Source of the DNA: an uncultured Clostridia bacterium
Lineage (GTDB): Bacteria > Bacillota > Clostridia > Oscillospirales > Oscillospiraceae
Reading direction: 5' to 3'
NCBI GenBank assembly: GCA_945877515.1
Contig: CAMCSE010000003.1
Location: forward strand, 1-61,352
Length of the DNA: 61,352 nucleotides
The notes under the pieces were generated by a model. That model searched no databases, was not told the DNA's origin, and saw nothing but the letters and a program-made list of their open reading frames with translations. The translations under genes and the position numbers were made by a program. This document shows positions 1-7,849 of this stretch, piece after piece (position 1 is the first letter of the stretch; every line of letters begins with the position of its first letter).

Positions 1-925
1 CCAGACCGGCCGTATAGCCGGGAGACACCACAGGGTCGGCCAGCTCCCAGATCTTACCGGCGGGGTCCTTAAAGGCGCCGTCGCCGTAGACCATGGCCTC
101 GATGTGCTTGCCGGTGGCCTCGCTCATGGCCTTGCCGATGCCCTCCGCCACAGCCATGGCGTCCCGGGGGAACAGCTTGATGCGCTCTTCGTCGGCCTTG
201 TTGCTGCCCAGCAGGCCGTACTGGGGGTTATAGCCGCTGCCGTTGACCGGAGCCGTCAGCAGATCGTCCAGGCCCAGCACCGTTTTGGCGCCGGCGGCCT
301 TCAGCAGGCGCTTGCTGCGTGCCCGGGTGTGAATGTCGCAGCAGATCACGGTATCGGTGTAATTCAGCACCGTCTGTACGCGGTTGGCAAAGACGATCTC
401 CGCCTGGGCGCCGGCGCTCTCGATGATGGACTTGTAGTAGTCCACATAGTCCACGCCGGTGAAGGGGTGGATCACCGCGCCGAAGGCGTCCCGGAAGCGC
501 TTGAGATCCAGCACGTCGTGCCATGGATCGATGCCCGCCTCGTCCAGCTGATCCATGCTGACCAGATGGTTGCCCACCTCGTCCGAGGGATAGCTGAGCA
601 TCAGCACCACCTTTTTGCAGCCGCCGGCAATGCCCTGCAGCAGCAGAGAAAAACGGTTGCGGCTGAGAATGGGGAACGTGACGCCCACCGTTTCGCCGCC
701 GGTCTTGGCGCGGACATCGGCGCTGATCTGCTCCACCGTGGCATAGTTGCCCTGGCAGCGGGCCACCACGGACTCGGTAATGGCCACCACATCCTTGTCA
801 TGTGCCTCGATCCCGTTTTCCCGCAGCGCGTTCAGCACGGTCTCCACGGTGACGGCAACGGCGTCGTCGCCCTGACGGAAAATGGGCGCGCGCACGCCCC
901 GTACAACAGTTCCCAGCGTTCTCAT
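1..925 (-). CDS. Coenzyme F420:L-glutamate ligase-like (CofE-family) protein, partial
   Basis: The minus strand is open from the ATG at 925 to the window edge, so about 308 codons are visible and the C-terminus is missing. A good ribosome-binding site (AAAGGAAG) lies just before the start. The translation begins MRTLGTVVRGVRAPIF and contains TVGVTFPILSRNRFSLLLQG and a later VYGDGAFKDPAGKIWELADP stretch. I recognise these as typical of the F420-ligase-like domain proteins common in Clostridia. The family adds gamma-glutamyl units to F420 in archaea and actinobacteria; what the clostridial members do is not known, because these organisms generally lack F420. The gene is GC-rich like the right-hand chromosome and is transcribed away from the tRNA. 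Confidence 0.65.
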   Translation of the reverse strand, partial: MRTLGTVVRGVRAPIFRQGDDAVAVTVETVLNALRENGIEAHDKDVVAITESVVARCQGNYATVEQISADVRAKTGGETVGVTFPILSRNRFSLLLQGIAGGCKKVVLMLSYPSDEVGNHLVSMDQLDEAGIDPWHDVLDLKRFRDAFGAVIHPFTGVDYVDYYKSIIESAGAQAEIVFANRVQTVLNYTDTVICCDIHTRARSKRLLKAAGAKTVLGLDDLLTAPVNGSGYNPQYGLLGSNKADEERIKLFPRDAMAVAEGIGKAMSEATGKHIEAMVYGDGAFKDPAGKIWELADPVVSPGYTAGL

Positions 926-1046
926 ATTGTTTCTTCCTTTCCCAGTCGGTCAATTGCGTTTTGCATTTTATTATAGCAAATGCGGTTCCATAAGTAAAAT
1001 ACTTAATTTTAATGCTCGACATAAGTTATACTTAACGTTTTTTCTC

Positions 1047-1074
1047 TTGCTTTTTCGAAAAAACTGTGTATAAT
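1047..1074 (+). promoter_or_regulatory. Sigma-A-type promoter of the tRNA-Ala transcript
   Basis: TTGCTT at 1047-1052 and a perfect TATAAT at 1069-1074 are separated by 16 bp. Transcription would start near 1081, just ahead of the truncated 5' tRNA copy (1085) and the complete tRNA (1147), so both would be on one precursor RNA. Confidence 0.75.
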
Positions 1075-1084
1075 GAAAGGGTAC

Positions 1085-1106
1085 GGGCTTGTAGCTCAGC
1101 TGGGAG
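1085..1106 (+). pseudogene. Truncated 5' copy of tRNA-Ala (acceptor 5' strand plus start of D arm)
   Basis: The first 22 nt of the tRNA (GGGCTTGTAGCTCAGCTGGGAG) occur here as an exact copy, then the match stops. The next 40 bp include a small hairpin (GTGGT 1113-1117 with ACCAC 1127-1131), and CCCGAA at 1107-1112 can pair with TTCGGG at 1144-1149, which includes the first three bases of the intact tRNA. It looks like the scar of an earlier recombination at this tRNA, where one 5' half was left behind and a second complete copy was rebuilt (inference). Confidence 0.7.
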
Positions 1107-1146
1107 CCCGAAGTGGTCATAACGCAACCACTACAACTTTATATTC

Positions 1147-1222
1147 GGGCTTGTAGCTCAGCTGGGAGAGCGTTCGGTTCGCATCCGAGAGGTCGAGGGT
1201 TCGAATCCCTTCAGGTCCACCA
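1147..1222 (+). tRNA. tRNA-Ala (anticodon CGC), integration target
   Basis: A complete 76-nt cloverleaf with encoded CCA end. The acceptor stem GGGCTTG/CAGGTCC contains the G3:U70 pair that marks alanine tRNAs. The D arm is AGCTCAGCTGGGAGAGC and the anticodon loop is TTCGCAT, giving anticodon CGC (reads GCG). The T arm is GAGGGTTCGAATCCCTT. The 3' portion from 1163 on is duplicated at 49787-49848, so this is the tRNA rebuilt at the left end of the element. It is transcribed from the promoter at 1047-1074 and terminated by the hairpin at 1225-1257. Confidence 0.95.
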
Positions 1223-1224
1223 AA
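1163..1224 (+). repeat. attL: 62-bp direct repeat in the 3' part of tRNA-Ala
   Basis: An identical 62-bp sequence, starting TGGGAGAGCG in the D arm and ending CCACCAAA just past the CCA, is present at 49787-49848. A repeat that covers the anticodon-to-3' end of a tRNA and restores an intact gene is the classical footprint of tRNA-targeting site-specific integration. Confidence 0.93.
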
Positions 1225-1257
1225 AATCCGCAAATTTATATGATTTGCGGATTTTTT
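1225..1257 (+). terminator. Intrinsic terminator after tRNA-Ala, supplied by the element
   Basis: AATCCGCAAAT at 1225-1235 pairs with ATTTGCGGATT at 1243-1253, followed by a T-run. It begins exactly where the attL repeat ends, so the element brings its own tRNA terminator. A different terminator hairpin, presumably the original chromosomal one, follows attR at 49852. Confidence 0.8.
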
Positions 1258-1575
1258 ATTATCTTTTTTACGATTATCTTTATTAGACTATTTGAGTAGC
1301 CTGATAAAGATTGTTCAAGGGATGCGTACCAGGCGCCGCAACCGGTTCGCATCCTCGCATCCGTCTGAAACACACCAGGAAAACAATCATAACGGATAAT
1401 ACAAAAAAGCTATGCCATCTATGATAAATGGCATAGCACAATGTCTCCAAAATAGTCTTTTCATATTCTTTGAATTTCGGGCGTCGGTTTGTTGGTTTCG
1501 TAAAACCATCGAACCGGCGCCTTTTTGCGTTTTCAAGACAAATCAAACAGGGCGTATGCCCGGAAAGGAACCGCT
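1258..1575. other. Left-end non-coding region of the element
   Basis: No convincing gene is present. The stretch is of mixed composition and includes CGGTTCGCATCC at 1343-1354, a 12-bp match to the anticodon arm of the tRNA (1175-1186). A possible 87-codon minus-strand frame (1283-1546) has no ribosome-binding site or recognisable domain. Confidence 0.5.
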
Positions 1576-1788
1576 ATGAAAGGCCCCTTTGATACGTTGA
1601 AATACAAGATCGATGAGCACATCCCGTCCAAATACAAGCGAGAACCTCCGGAACCGGTATGCTGCCGCCGATCAGAGAAATGCAGCGGCTGCCCCTATCC
1701 CCGCCACGGCGCCATTTGCTGGCACTGGGATGGAAGCTGCCTGCGAACGGATATGGAGGAAATCGAAGAAAGGAGACAAAGAAAATGA
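1576..1788 (+). CDS. Small Cys-rich protein (70 aa), ICE accessory, unknown function
   Basis: Starts at an ATG preceded by a GGAAAGGAA ribosome-binding site. The central part carries CCRRSEKCSGCPYPRHGAIC, five cysteines plus a histidine that could hold a metal, followed by a charged C-terminus. Its stop overlaps the start of ardA (ATGA), so the two are translationally coupled. Small Cys-rich proteins in this position are common at the left end of Clostridia ICEs. I do not recognise a named family, and the metal-binding idea is inference. Confidence 0.6.
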   Translation: MKGPFDTLKYKIDEHIPSKYKREPPEPVCCRRSEKCSGCPYPRHGAICWHWDGSCLRTDMEEIEERRQRK

Positions 1789-2966
1789 TGTTCAAAGCAG
1801 TGATCGGGAACCTGCAACACGAGGATTACGGTGTGGTAACGCTGCCCTTTCCCGTGAAGGACGGTGATTACGACAGTGATTGGGAGATGCTGCGGGGTCT
1901 GGACGTGGGTGAGGCCGGAGCAAGAGACTGCTGCATCCGAGAGATCGAGGGCAGCGTTCCGGTACTCAAGCAGCTGGAAGGGACCTGCGTGGCCTTCGAC
2001 GAGCTGCGTTGGCTGGGCGTGCAGCTGGATGCTTTCGACAAGTATGAACTGGCCGCGTATCAGGCTATGGCGGCCAAGCTGGATCTGCACGACGTCAAGG
2101 ACTTCATCGACCTTACCTTTTGCTGTCAGCAGGCAACGGTGATCACGGACTTTTCCGATCTGGACGCCGTTGGCCGCAGGCATTATCTGACCACCCATGG
2201 CGGGTGCGCCGTAAAAAGTGAATGGGAAAGTGTGGATGGCAAGGAGACGGCGCTGCTGCTTCTCAGCAACGGAAACGGAACCGTTACGCCATACGGTGTG
2301 GTGTTCGACAACGGTATGAGGCTGGAGCAGCACTATGATGGCCATCGTCTGCCGCCGGAACCTATGGGAGATGCACTCTTGGAGATCGCCGCTATTTCCG
2401 CAGCAGAGGCAGAGATGGAAGCAATGCCGGTATGGCTGTATCTCCCGGCTTCCGACGATCAAATCGAACACGCCCTGAAACGGGCGAGTATCGATCCGCA
2501 GTCCATGCGGCTGCGACTGTCCCACTATGACCTGCCCGGAGAACTGGCAGCGGCCATCGACCTGGAACAGGACTCGCTCTCCGACATCAATCATATGTGC
2601 CGTGCCATTGCATGTTTGGGCAAACAAGAACTGCATAAGCTCTCAGCCGTGGCGGAATGGTGCGGAGCGAACGGCGCGGAGCAGCTCTGGCGGCTGGCGG
2701 AGAATCTGGAGGACTTTACGTTCTGCCCGGGCATTCAAACGGCGGAGGAATATGGGCAGTACATGATCCGGCAGTCCGGCCACTTTGCGTACGACGAAAA
2801 CCTGGAGGGCTATTATCAATTCGGCGATTACGGCTTGGACCGGATGTTGGCCGAGGGCGGTGAATTCACCAAAACCGGCTATGTGGCCTACTGCGGTGTA
2901 ACGCCGTTGGAGGAGTTGATGAGCCGCTGCCGGCAGGTGGAACCGAGAATGGGATGTATGGTATGA
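1785..2966 (+). CDS. ardA: ArdA-like antirestriction protein (393 aa)
   Basis: ArdA proteins are acidic DNA mimics that inhibit type I restriction enzymes and protect incoming conjugative DNA. The protein is strongly acidic, and its C-terminal third carries the ArdA signature region around YYQFGDYGLDRMLAEGGEFT followed by TGYVAYCG. The N-terminal half (starting MMFKAVIGNLQHEDYGVV) probably holds another ArdA-like domain. The length of about 390 aa agrees with the longer ArdA versions found on Firmicutes ICEs. The start was chosen at 1785, where it overlaps the upstream stop; an alternative ATG follows immediately at 1788. Its position near the end that would follow tRNA-side integration fits early expression after transfer (inference). 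Confidence 0.75.
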   Translation: MMFKAVIGNLQHEDYGVVTLPFPVKDGDYDSDWEMLRGLDVGEAGARDCCIREIEGSVPVLKQLEGTCVAFDELRWLGVQLDAFDKYELAAYQAMAAKLDLHDVKDFIDLTFCCQQATVITDFSDLDAVGRRHYLTTHGGCAVKSEWESVDGKETALLLLSNGNGTVTPYGVVFDNGMRLEQHYDGHRLPPEPMGDALLEIAAISAAEAEMEAMPVWLYLPASDDQIEHALKRASIDPQSMRLRLSHYDLPGELAAAIDLEQDSLSDINHMCRAIACLGKQELHKLSAVAEWCGANGAEQLWRLAENLEDFTFCPGIQTAEEYGQYMIRQSGHFAYDENLEGYYQFGDYGLDRMLAEGGEFTKTGYVAYCGVTPLEELMSRCRQVEPRMGCMV

Positions 2967-3091
2967 GCGGTCATCCCGCTTGTGCCAGAGGGCCTCCCGC
3001 TTTTGTTTCCCCCGTTTCGCGTCTTTCCGTTGACTTGTGGCAGGTTGTGTGATACTTGTTTGTGCTACCAAAAGAAAGGAGAGTGGCACAA

Positions 3092-3790
3092 ATGAAACAA
3101 CTCACACCATTGGCGATCAGCGCCCTGCTGCTCCTGACCGCCTGCGGGCAGATAGAGAGCGCACCGGACAATCAGACGGCACTTCCCCCACCGACCATGC
3201 AGGCGGAACGACAAGCCATGTATGCCGACACGCAGATGCAGACCGTCTTAGAGGAACAACCAGCAAAGGAGCAACAGACGCATACCACGGCGACAGAAGC
3301 TACTCGGGAAGCCGTGGCAGTGCAGACTGCCAGCTTACCGGATACCGCAGCAGAGAATCCTGAACCGACCACCGCAGCGCCTGCCGCACCGCAGGACATC
3401 CCCTCGGCTACCGTCCATGCCAAGACGGGCTATGTGGAGCCGGAGCCGGAACCGGAACCAACACCGGAGCCTGACCCTGCTCCTGTGGGAACCGCGGACC
3501 GGCAGGCGGCCATGGATGCCGCCAACGCCTACGCCGTCACCGCATATAGCGTGGAGACGGACGGAAGCCTTACGCTGGACAACAGCGCCTACCGCTTCCC
3601 GGCATCGGTGCCGACGGACGCAACACAGGCCACGCTGGAAGCCAAGGCGCGGGACATGGTGGACTTCACCTTCCGCCAGTTGATGATGCAGGCAGGGGTG
3701 GACACCCTGGCAGATGCGGGATTCCGGTGCAATGTCTGTATCATGGAGGACGGCGGGAGCCTGCTGATCTACGTCCTCTACGATGGATGA
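3092..3790 (+). CDS. Secreted lipoprotein with Pro/Glu/Thr-rich linker (232 aa)
   Basis: A typical lipoprotein signal peptide ends in LLTAC with the lipidated cysteine around residue 17. Next comes a long low-complexity stretch rich in Thr, Ala and Gln. A Glu/Pro repeat (EPEPEPEPTPEPDP) acts as a spacer, and a C-terminal globular domain of about 85 residues ends VCIMEDGGSLLIYVLYDG. The layout suggests a wall-spanning lipoprotein that displays its C-terminal domain outside the membrane. It immediately precedes the pilus genes and is separated from them by a hairpin, so it may act at the cell surface during mating. Family unknown. The start is the ATG 9 bp after GGAGAG. Confidence 0.7.
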   Translation: MKQLTPLAISALLLLTACGQIESAPDNQTALPPPTMQAERQAMYADTQMQTVLEEQPAKEQQTHTTATEATREAVAVQTASLPDTAAENPEPTTAAPAAPQDIPSATVHAKTGYVEPEPEPEPTPEPDPAPVGTADRQAAMDAANAYAVTAYSVETDGSLTLDNSAYRFPASVPTDATQATLEAKARDMVDFTFRQLMMQAGVDTLADAGFRCNVCIMEDGGSLLIYVLYDG

Positions 3791-3809
3791 CAAGTGAATA
3801 CCCATAGCG

Positions 3810-3840
3810 AAAGCCTCTCTGGCAACAGAGAGGCTTTACT
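3810..3840 (+). terminator. Intrinsic terminator after the lipoprotein gene
   Basis: AAAGCCTCTCTG (3810-3821) pairs with CAGAGAGGCTTT (3826-3837) around a GCAA tetraloop. Only a weak T-rich tail follows, so it may be an attenuator in front of the pilus genes. Confidence 0.65.
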
Positions 3841-3866
3841 CTTACCCAAGAAAAGGAGGAACTCAA

Positions 3867-5276
3867 TTGAACACAGTCAAACGCATGACGGCCCTGCTGC
3901 TGGCGCTGATCATGGCGGCGGCGCTGGCGGTATCCGCCTATGCCGCCACCGTGGTGGTCAAGTACAAGGTCTACGTCTACACCGACCAGCTGACCTTTAC
4001 CCAGTACGATTACAGCACCAGCACCACACCCAACATAAGAAACCTGACCATTCTGGCAGACAGCAGTCTCGGCAGCGGCAGCGCCCTGTACCACATGAAA
4101 TACGTCAACGGCGCCGTGGCCTACTGCATCCAGCCGGGCGTCCGCTCCGATGACAGCAGCAACTATGTGCAGGGCTCCAGCGGCTGCTGGTACAACCTGC
4201 CCGCCGCCGTCCAGAGCGGCATCGCGCTGGCACTGGCCTGCGGCTATCCCAGCGCGGAGTACGGCACTGCTTCCGGTGACCGAAACAGCAGCGATATCAT
4301 CAACGCTGAGAAATGGGCGGCGACACAGGCCATCATCTGGGATCTCATCTGCGAGTACCGCAGTCCTTATGATTACCGCTCCTGGGGAACCAGCCCTTTC
4401 TATACCTGCGTGGATACCTCCCGCTATCCCACGTTCGCCCTGTGGTACGATGCCATTGCGGCCGCCATGCAGTCGGCAATGGATATCCCCAGCTTTGCGG
4501 CGGTATCCTCCCGCTGGTGCACCCCCATTGAGCTGACAAAGGATCCCAGTGGCAGCTACAGTGCCAGCGTCACCGACACCAACGGCGTGCTGAGCGACTT
4601 CGATTTCAGCAGCAACAGCGGCAGCGGCATTACCTTCTCTCAGCAGGGCAATACCCTGACCATTACGGCCACGGCGGAGGCGGCCAAGAATCTGAGCAGT
4701 GAAAAGACCTACTCCGCCACTGGCAGCGCCTACGGTATGGATCCGGATGCGGCGGTGCTGTGCTGGTATGACAGCACCGGTAAGTACCAGTCGCTGGCCA
4801 GCTACACCGGTGTGGGCCGTGACCCGGTCAAGGCGTACATCAAGATCAAGGCCACGGTGGTGGAGGAAACAGGCAGCATCACCGTATACAAGGTGGATGT
4901 GACCGGCAGTCCCCTCTCCGGTGCGGAGCTGCTGCTGGAGGTCTCCCCGGACGGCAACTCGTGGACGGAGGTAAGCCGCCTCACCACCGGCGCAGACGGC
5001 ATCGCCAAGTGGGAGGAGCTGACCATTGGCGCACAGTACCGTATCACCGAAACCAAAGCGCCCGCAGGCTACAGTCTCCTGACGGAGCCGCTGACCACCG
5101 GCGCACTGACAGCCGCCAGCCCCGATATCACCGTCACCGCCTGCAATAATACCAATTTCGCCCTGCCCTTCACCGGCAGCCATGGTTTTATCGTACCTCT
5201 TCTGTTGGCAGCACTCATGCTCGGCATGGGTGTTTATTTTTACAAAAAAGCAGCCCGCCGAAAAACGGCAGGCTGA
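3867..5276 (+). CDS. Thioester-domain surface adhesin with LPFTG sortase motif (469 aa)
   Basis: Likely the pilus-tip adhesin. After a signal peptide (residues 1-27) comes a thioester domain: Cys87 in AYCIQPG and Gln154 in AATQAIIWD are the expected partners of the internal Cys-Gln thioester that lets these adhesins bond covalently to host or partner-cell amines. The C-terminal half has a prealbumin/SpaA-like repeat (SITVYKVDVTGSPLSGAEL to ITETKAPAGYSLL). LPFTG at 433-437, a hydrophobic segment and a basic tail then provide sortase anchoring. The start codon is TTG, chosen because a strong AAGGAGG lies 7 bp before it. It is followed on the same strand by the pilin and two sortases, interrupted by antisense hepT/mntA. 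Confidence 0.88.
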   Translation: MNTVKRMTALLLALIMAAALAVSAYAATVVVKYKVYVYTDQLTFTQYDYSTSTTPNIRNLTILADSSLGSGSALYHMKYVNGAVAYCIQPGVRSDDSSNYVQGSSGCWYNLPAAVQSGIALALACGYPSAEYGTASGDRNSSDIINAEKWAATQAIIWDLICEYRSPYDYRSWGTSPFYTCVDTSRYPTFALWYDAIAAAMQSAMDIPSFAAVSSRWCTPIELTKDPSGSYSASVTDTNGVLSDFDFSSNSGSGITFSQQGNTLTITATAEAAKNLSSEKTYSATGSAYGMDPDAAVLCWYDSTGKYQSLASYTGVGRDPVKAYIKIKATVVEETGSITVYKVDVTGSPLSGAELLLEVSPDGNSWTEVSRLTTGADGIAKWEELTIGAQYRITETKAPAGYSLLTEPLTTGALTAASPDITVTACNNTNFALPFTGSHGFIVPLLLAALMLGMGVYFYKKAARRKTAG

Positions 5277-5280
5277 TGGT

Positions 5281-5634
5281 TCAATTCTGAAATGCTTGTA
5301 GTTGTTGTTCGCAGAATTCGCACAAAACCGGGATGTCTGTGATAGCGGTTTCCCAAATGATCTCACGGCTCATACTTCCGTAATTATGAGCGACAAGATT
5401 TCGCATCGCCTTGATGGGTCCCCATTGAATCTGCTTCGTTGTCTCAAGCCGATATTCTTCAGAGAGTTTTCCACTCAACTCTCCGATCTGCAAAATGCAG
5501 AAAGACACGGAACGCTGATAATCAGGATCGCTATCGAAAGTTTCGAAAGATGCCCCATAGCGCTCTATTGTCTTTTTGATCTCAAGGCAGTAATCGCGAA
5601 TGTGAGCCAAACGTTGGGCATCAGGCGGCAGCAT
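5281..5634 (-). CDS. hepT: HepT-like HEPN toxin (117 aa)
   Basis: HEPN-domain ribonuclease of the HEPN/MNT (type VII) toxin-antitoxin class. The catalytic RxxxxH-x-Y motif is intact (RNLVAHNYG; R78, H83, Y85), and Tyr85 is the residue that the partner MntA AMPylates in characterised systems. The length is normal for the family. It overlaps mntA by 14 bp, so the pair is co-translated from the minus-strand promoter at 5979-6007. The module sits antisense between the adhesin and major pilin genes of the pilus locus. Confidence 0.85.
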   Translation of the reverse strand: MLPPDAQRLAHIRDYCLEIKKTIERYGASFETFDSDPDYQRSVSFCILQIGELSGKLSEEYRLETTKQIQWGPIKAMRNLVAHNYGSMSREIIWETAITDIPVLCEFCEQQLQAFQN

Positions 5635-5947
5635 AGATGTTCACCCTTTCTTTTAACACGGTATCACGGAAGCGGACGTCATTTTCCATCTGCGGACGCT
5701 GCTCCAAAGAGCTGACCGTAATAAGATCAATGTTTTTGTGGAGCGCATCTTCTAAATCACAGTAAACAGCAGAAAGGGAGAGAAGGCTCTTGATGTTCGT
5801 TCCGGAGGTGTCGATCAAAAGGTCAATATCGCTGGATTCGGTCGCGGTTCCACGGGCATAGGAACCAAACAAATAGACTGCCTTTAAGCCGTATTTCTGC
5901 GCGACAGGCAAAATGCGCTGTGCGATTTCTTCTACGGAATACACCAT
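5621..5947 (-). CDS. mntA: MntA-like nucleotidyltransferase antitoxin (108 aa)
   Basis: Minimal nucleotidyltransferase that neutralises HepT by transferring AMP to its HEPN tyrosine. The NTase motif GSYARGTATESSDIDLLI gives G28, S29, D40 and D42, the GS-x10-DxD signature, and a third carboxylate is plausible in KNIDLIT. The start at 5947 is preceded by GAGGAGGTG at the right spacing; longer upstream frames lack a ribosome-binding site. mntA is translated first, and its end overlaps hepT, matching the usual antitoxin-first order. Confidence 0.85.
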   Translation of the reverse strand: MVYSVEEIAQRILPVAQKYGLKAVYLFGSYARGTATESSDIDLLIDTSGTNIKSLLSLSAVYCDLEDALHKNIDLITVSSLEQRPQMENDVRFRDTVLKERVNIYAAA

Positions 5948-5978
5948 CTGCAAACACCTCCTCAGCATTGATACCACC

Positions 5979-6007
5979 AGTATACCCGCAAAAAGCAAAT
6001 AATTCAA
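5979..6007 (-). promoter_or_regulatory. Promoter of mntA-hepT
   Basis: On the minus strand TTGAAT (6002-6007) and TATACT (5979-5984) are spaced by exactly 17 bp, placing a start site near 5972, about 25 bp before the mntA start. The module therefore has its own promoter, independent of the pilus operon. Confidence 0.75.
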
Positions 6008-6040
6008 CTCAAAAATAACAGACAAGGAGAACCACTGAAC

Positions 6041-7849
6041 ATGAAAAAGATCCATCGCGTACTAGCGCTGCTGCTGGCAGCGCTCATGGCCCTCGCCCTG
6101 ATGACCACAGCCTTCGCAGCGCCTACCATCGACCCCGGCAGGAAGGCGTCCCTGAACATCTACAAGTACGACATCACCAAAGCCGGTGCGGACGGCGCGT
6201 GGGATGCGGAATCCTACGTCTCCACCGGTCTGCATGACGATACCGTCATCGACACGCTCTCGCCCTACGCCGTGCAGGGTGTGGAGTTCACCTATCTCCG
6301 CGTGGCGGATATGGTGACTCACAATGAAGCCGGCGCAGTAAATGTGCTGTATGGCTTTGATAGCAGCAACGCTGTCCTGTCCGCCATTGGCCTGACGGCG
6401 GCAGACGCCCATAAGACCGAGGGCAGCGTTAGCTACTACACCAGCGATATGCTGAACAATAAGCTGTCCGCTGCGCTGGCGGCCAATGCCACCGATGTGA
6501 AGAACGCCCTCGAAACTGCTGTGAAAAATGGCGGCGTGGTCATGGCCGAAACTGACGCAGCCGGCCACACCGCCGCCTCCGACATGGAGCAGGGCTTGTA
6601 TCTGGTGGTGGAGACCCGTGTGCCTGAAAATGTGACTTCCACCTGCAACCCCTTCTTTGTCAGCCTGCCCATGACCACCATTGACGGTGCGGCGTGGAAC
6701 TATGATGTCACCGTGTACCCCAAGAACCAGACCGGCAATCCCACGCTGGAGAAAACCGTCCGGGAGGGCATGGGCTCTACCGGTAAGAACAACGGCAGCG
6801 TCAGCGACATCACCGATGGCTACGCCCACACGGCTACTGCCTCCGTGGGCGACACTGTGGAGTACCAGATCATCAGCACCCTACCCACCATCACCTCCAA
6901 GTCCTCCGCACTGACCGCATATACCTATGTGGACACGCTGAGCAAGGGCATCCGGTATCACAAGAACGATGTGGTCATTGAGTTCTTCTCCGACGCCGCT
7001 TGCACCGATAAGATCACCGCTTGGGATGAAAACTCCGGTAAGTTCACCGTGGCCTATGACGAGGATGCCAACACCATGACCATCGCCATGACGGAGAGCG
7101 GCCTTGCGGAGATCAACGAATCGGCCACCGTCTACACCAACAGTGTGCAGCGGGGCTACAGCGACTGCACCATGCGCATCACTTACGCCGCCGCCCTGAC
7201 TTCCGATGCCCAGCTGGGCGACAAGGACAATCCCAATGAGGTCGTGCTGACATGGAAGCGCACCAACACCGCCTATTCCGATACCCTCTCCGACTGCTGC
7301 CACGTCTACAGCTACGGCATCGACGTGCTGAAAACCTTCTCCGATAGTAAAGGCAACGCCCAGAACGTGAAGTTCCTGCTGCACAACGACACCGACGACT
7401 GCTACATCGTGGCCGAGCAGAAGGACGGCGTGTACTACGCCAAGGGCTTTACCAGCAAGAAGGCCGATGCTACCACCTTTGTTCCCAATAGTAGCGGCCA
7501 TGTTATCGTGAAAGGTCTGGAGGACGATGCCTACTCCCTGACCGAGACTGCCACCGACAAGGGGTATGTGCTGCTGAAGGAGGACATCAAGATGGTCATC
7601 AAGACCACCGAGAGCGGGCAGTGTGAGAAATGTTCCGCCCAACTGCTGACCGCCTCCGCCACCGTTAACGACAAGGACGTGACCATGACCGACAGCAACG
7701 CCATTGTCCCTCTGACTGTGGTCAACAACCCCGGTTTCGATCTGCCCAAGACCGGCAGCTACGGTACATGGATGTTCACCGTGGGCGGCGTGATGCTGCT
7801 GGGCGCCGCGGCCTTCATCGTGCTTCGCAGCCGCAAGCATAACCAGTGA
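6041..7849 (+). CDS. SpaA-type major pilin with LPKTG motif (602 aa)
   Basis: Backbone pilin for a sortase-assembled pilus. A signal peptide ends near residue 27 (TTAFAAP). The pilin motif VTVYPKN contains Lys228, the lysine expected to attack the sortase acyl-intermediate. An E-box-like segment (YSLTETATDKGYVLL) lies in the C-terminal domain. LPKTG at 568-572 is followed by a membrane helix and RSRKHNQ tail. Three Ig-like/CNA-B-type domains are likely. It is followed with overlap (GTGA) by the first sortase. On an ICE such a pilus may help mating-pair contact or gut adhesion (inference). Confidence 0.9.
   Translation: MKKIHRVLALLLAALMALALMTTAFAAPTIDPGRKASLNIYKYDITKAGADGAWDAESYVSTGLHDDTVIDTLSPYAVQGVEFTYLRVADMVTHNEAGAVNVLYGFDSSNAVLSAIGLTAADAHKTEGSVSYYTSDMLNNKLSAALAANATDVKNALETAVKNGGVVMAETDAAGHTAASDMEQGLYLVVETRVPENVTSTCNPFFVSLPMTTIDGAAWNYDVTVYPKNQTGNPTLEKTVREGMGSTGKNNGSVSDITDGYAHTATASVGDTVEYQIISTLPTITSKSSALTAYTYVDTLSKGIRYHKNDVVIEFFSDAACTDKITAWDENSGKFTVAYDEDANTMTIAMTESGLAEINESATVYTNSVQRGYSDCTMRITYAAALTSDAQLGDKDNPNEVVLTWKRTNTAYSDTLSDCCHVYSYGIDVLKTFSDSKGNAQNVKFLLHNDTDDCYIVAEQKDGVYYAKGFTSKKADATTFVPNSSGHVIVKGLEDDAYSLTETATDKGYVLLKEDIKMVIKTTESGQCEKCSAQLLTASATVNDKDVTMTDSNAIVPLTVVNNPGFDLPKTGSYGTWMFTVGGVMLLGAAAFIVLRSRKHNQ

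Noticed and set aside
1283-1546. 87-codon minus-strand frame at the element's left end, considered as an integrase or excisionase remnant
   Set aside because: No integrase catalytic residues, no ribosome-binding site and no recognisable domain.
3741-5366. 541-codon minus-strand frame over the adhesin
   Set aside because: Shadow of the thioester adhesin; no domain or ribosome-binding site.
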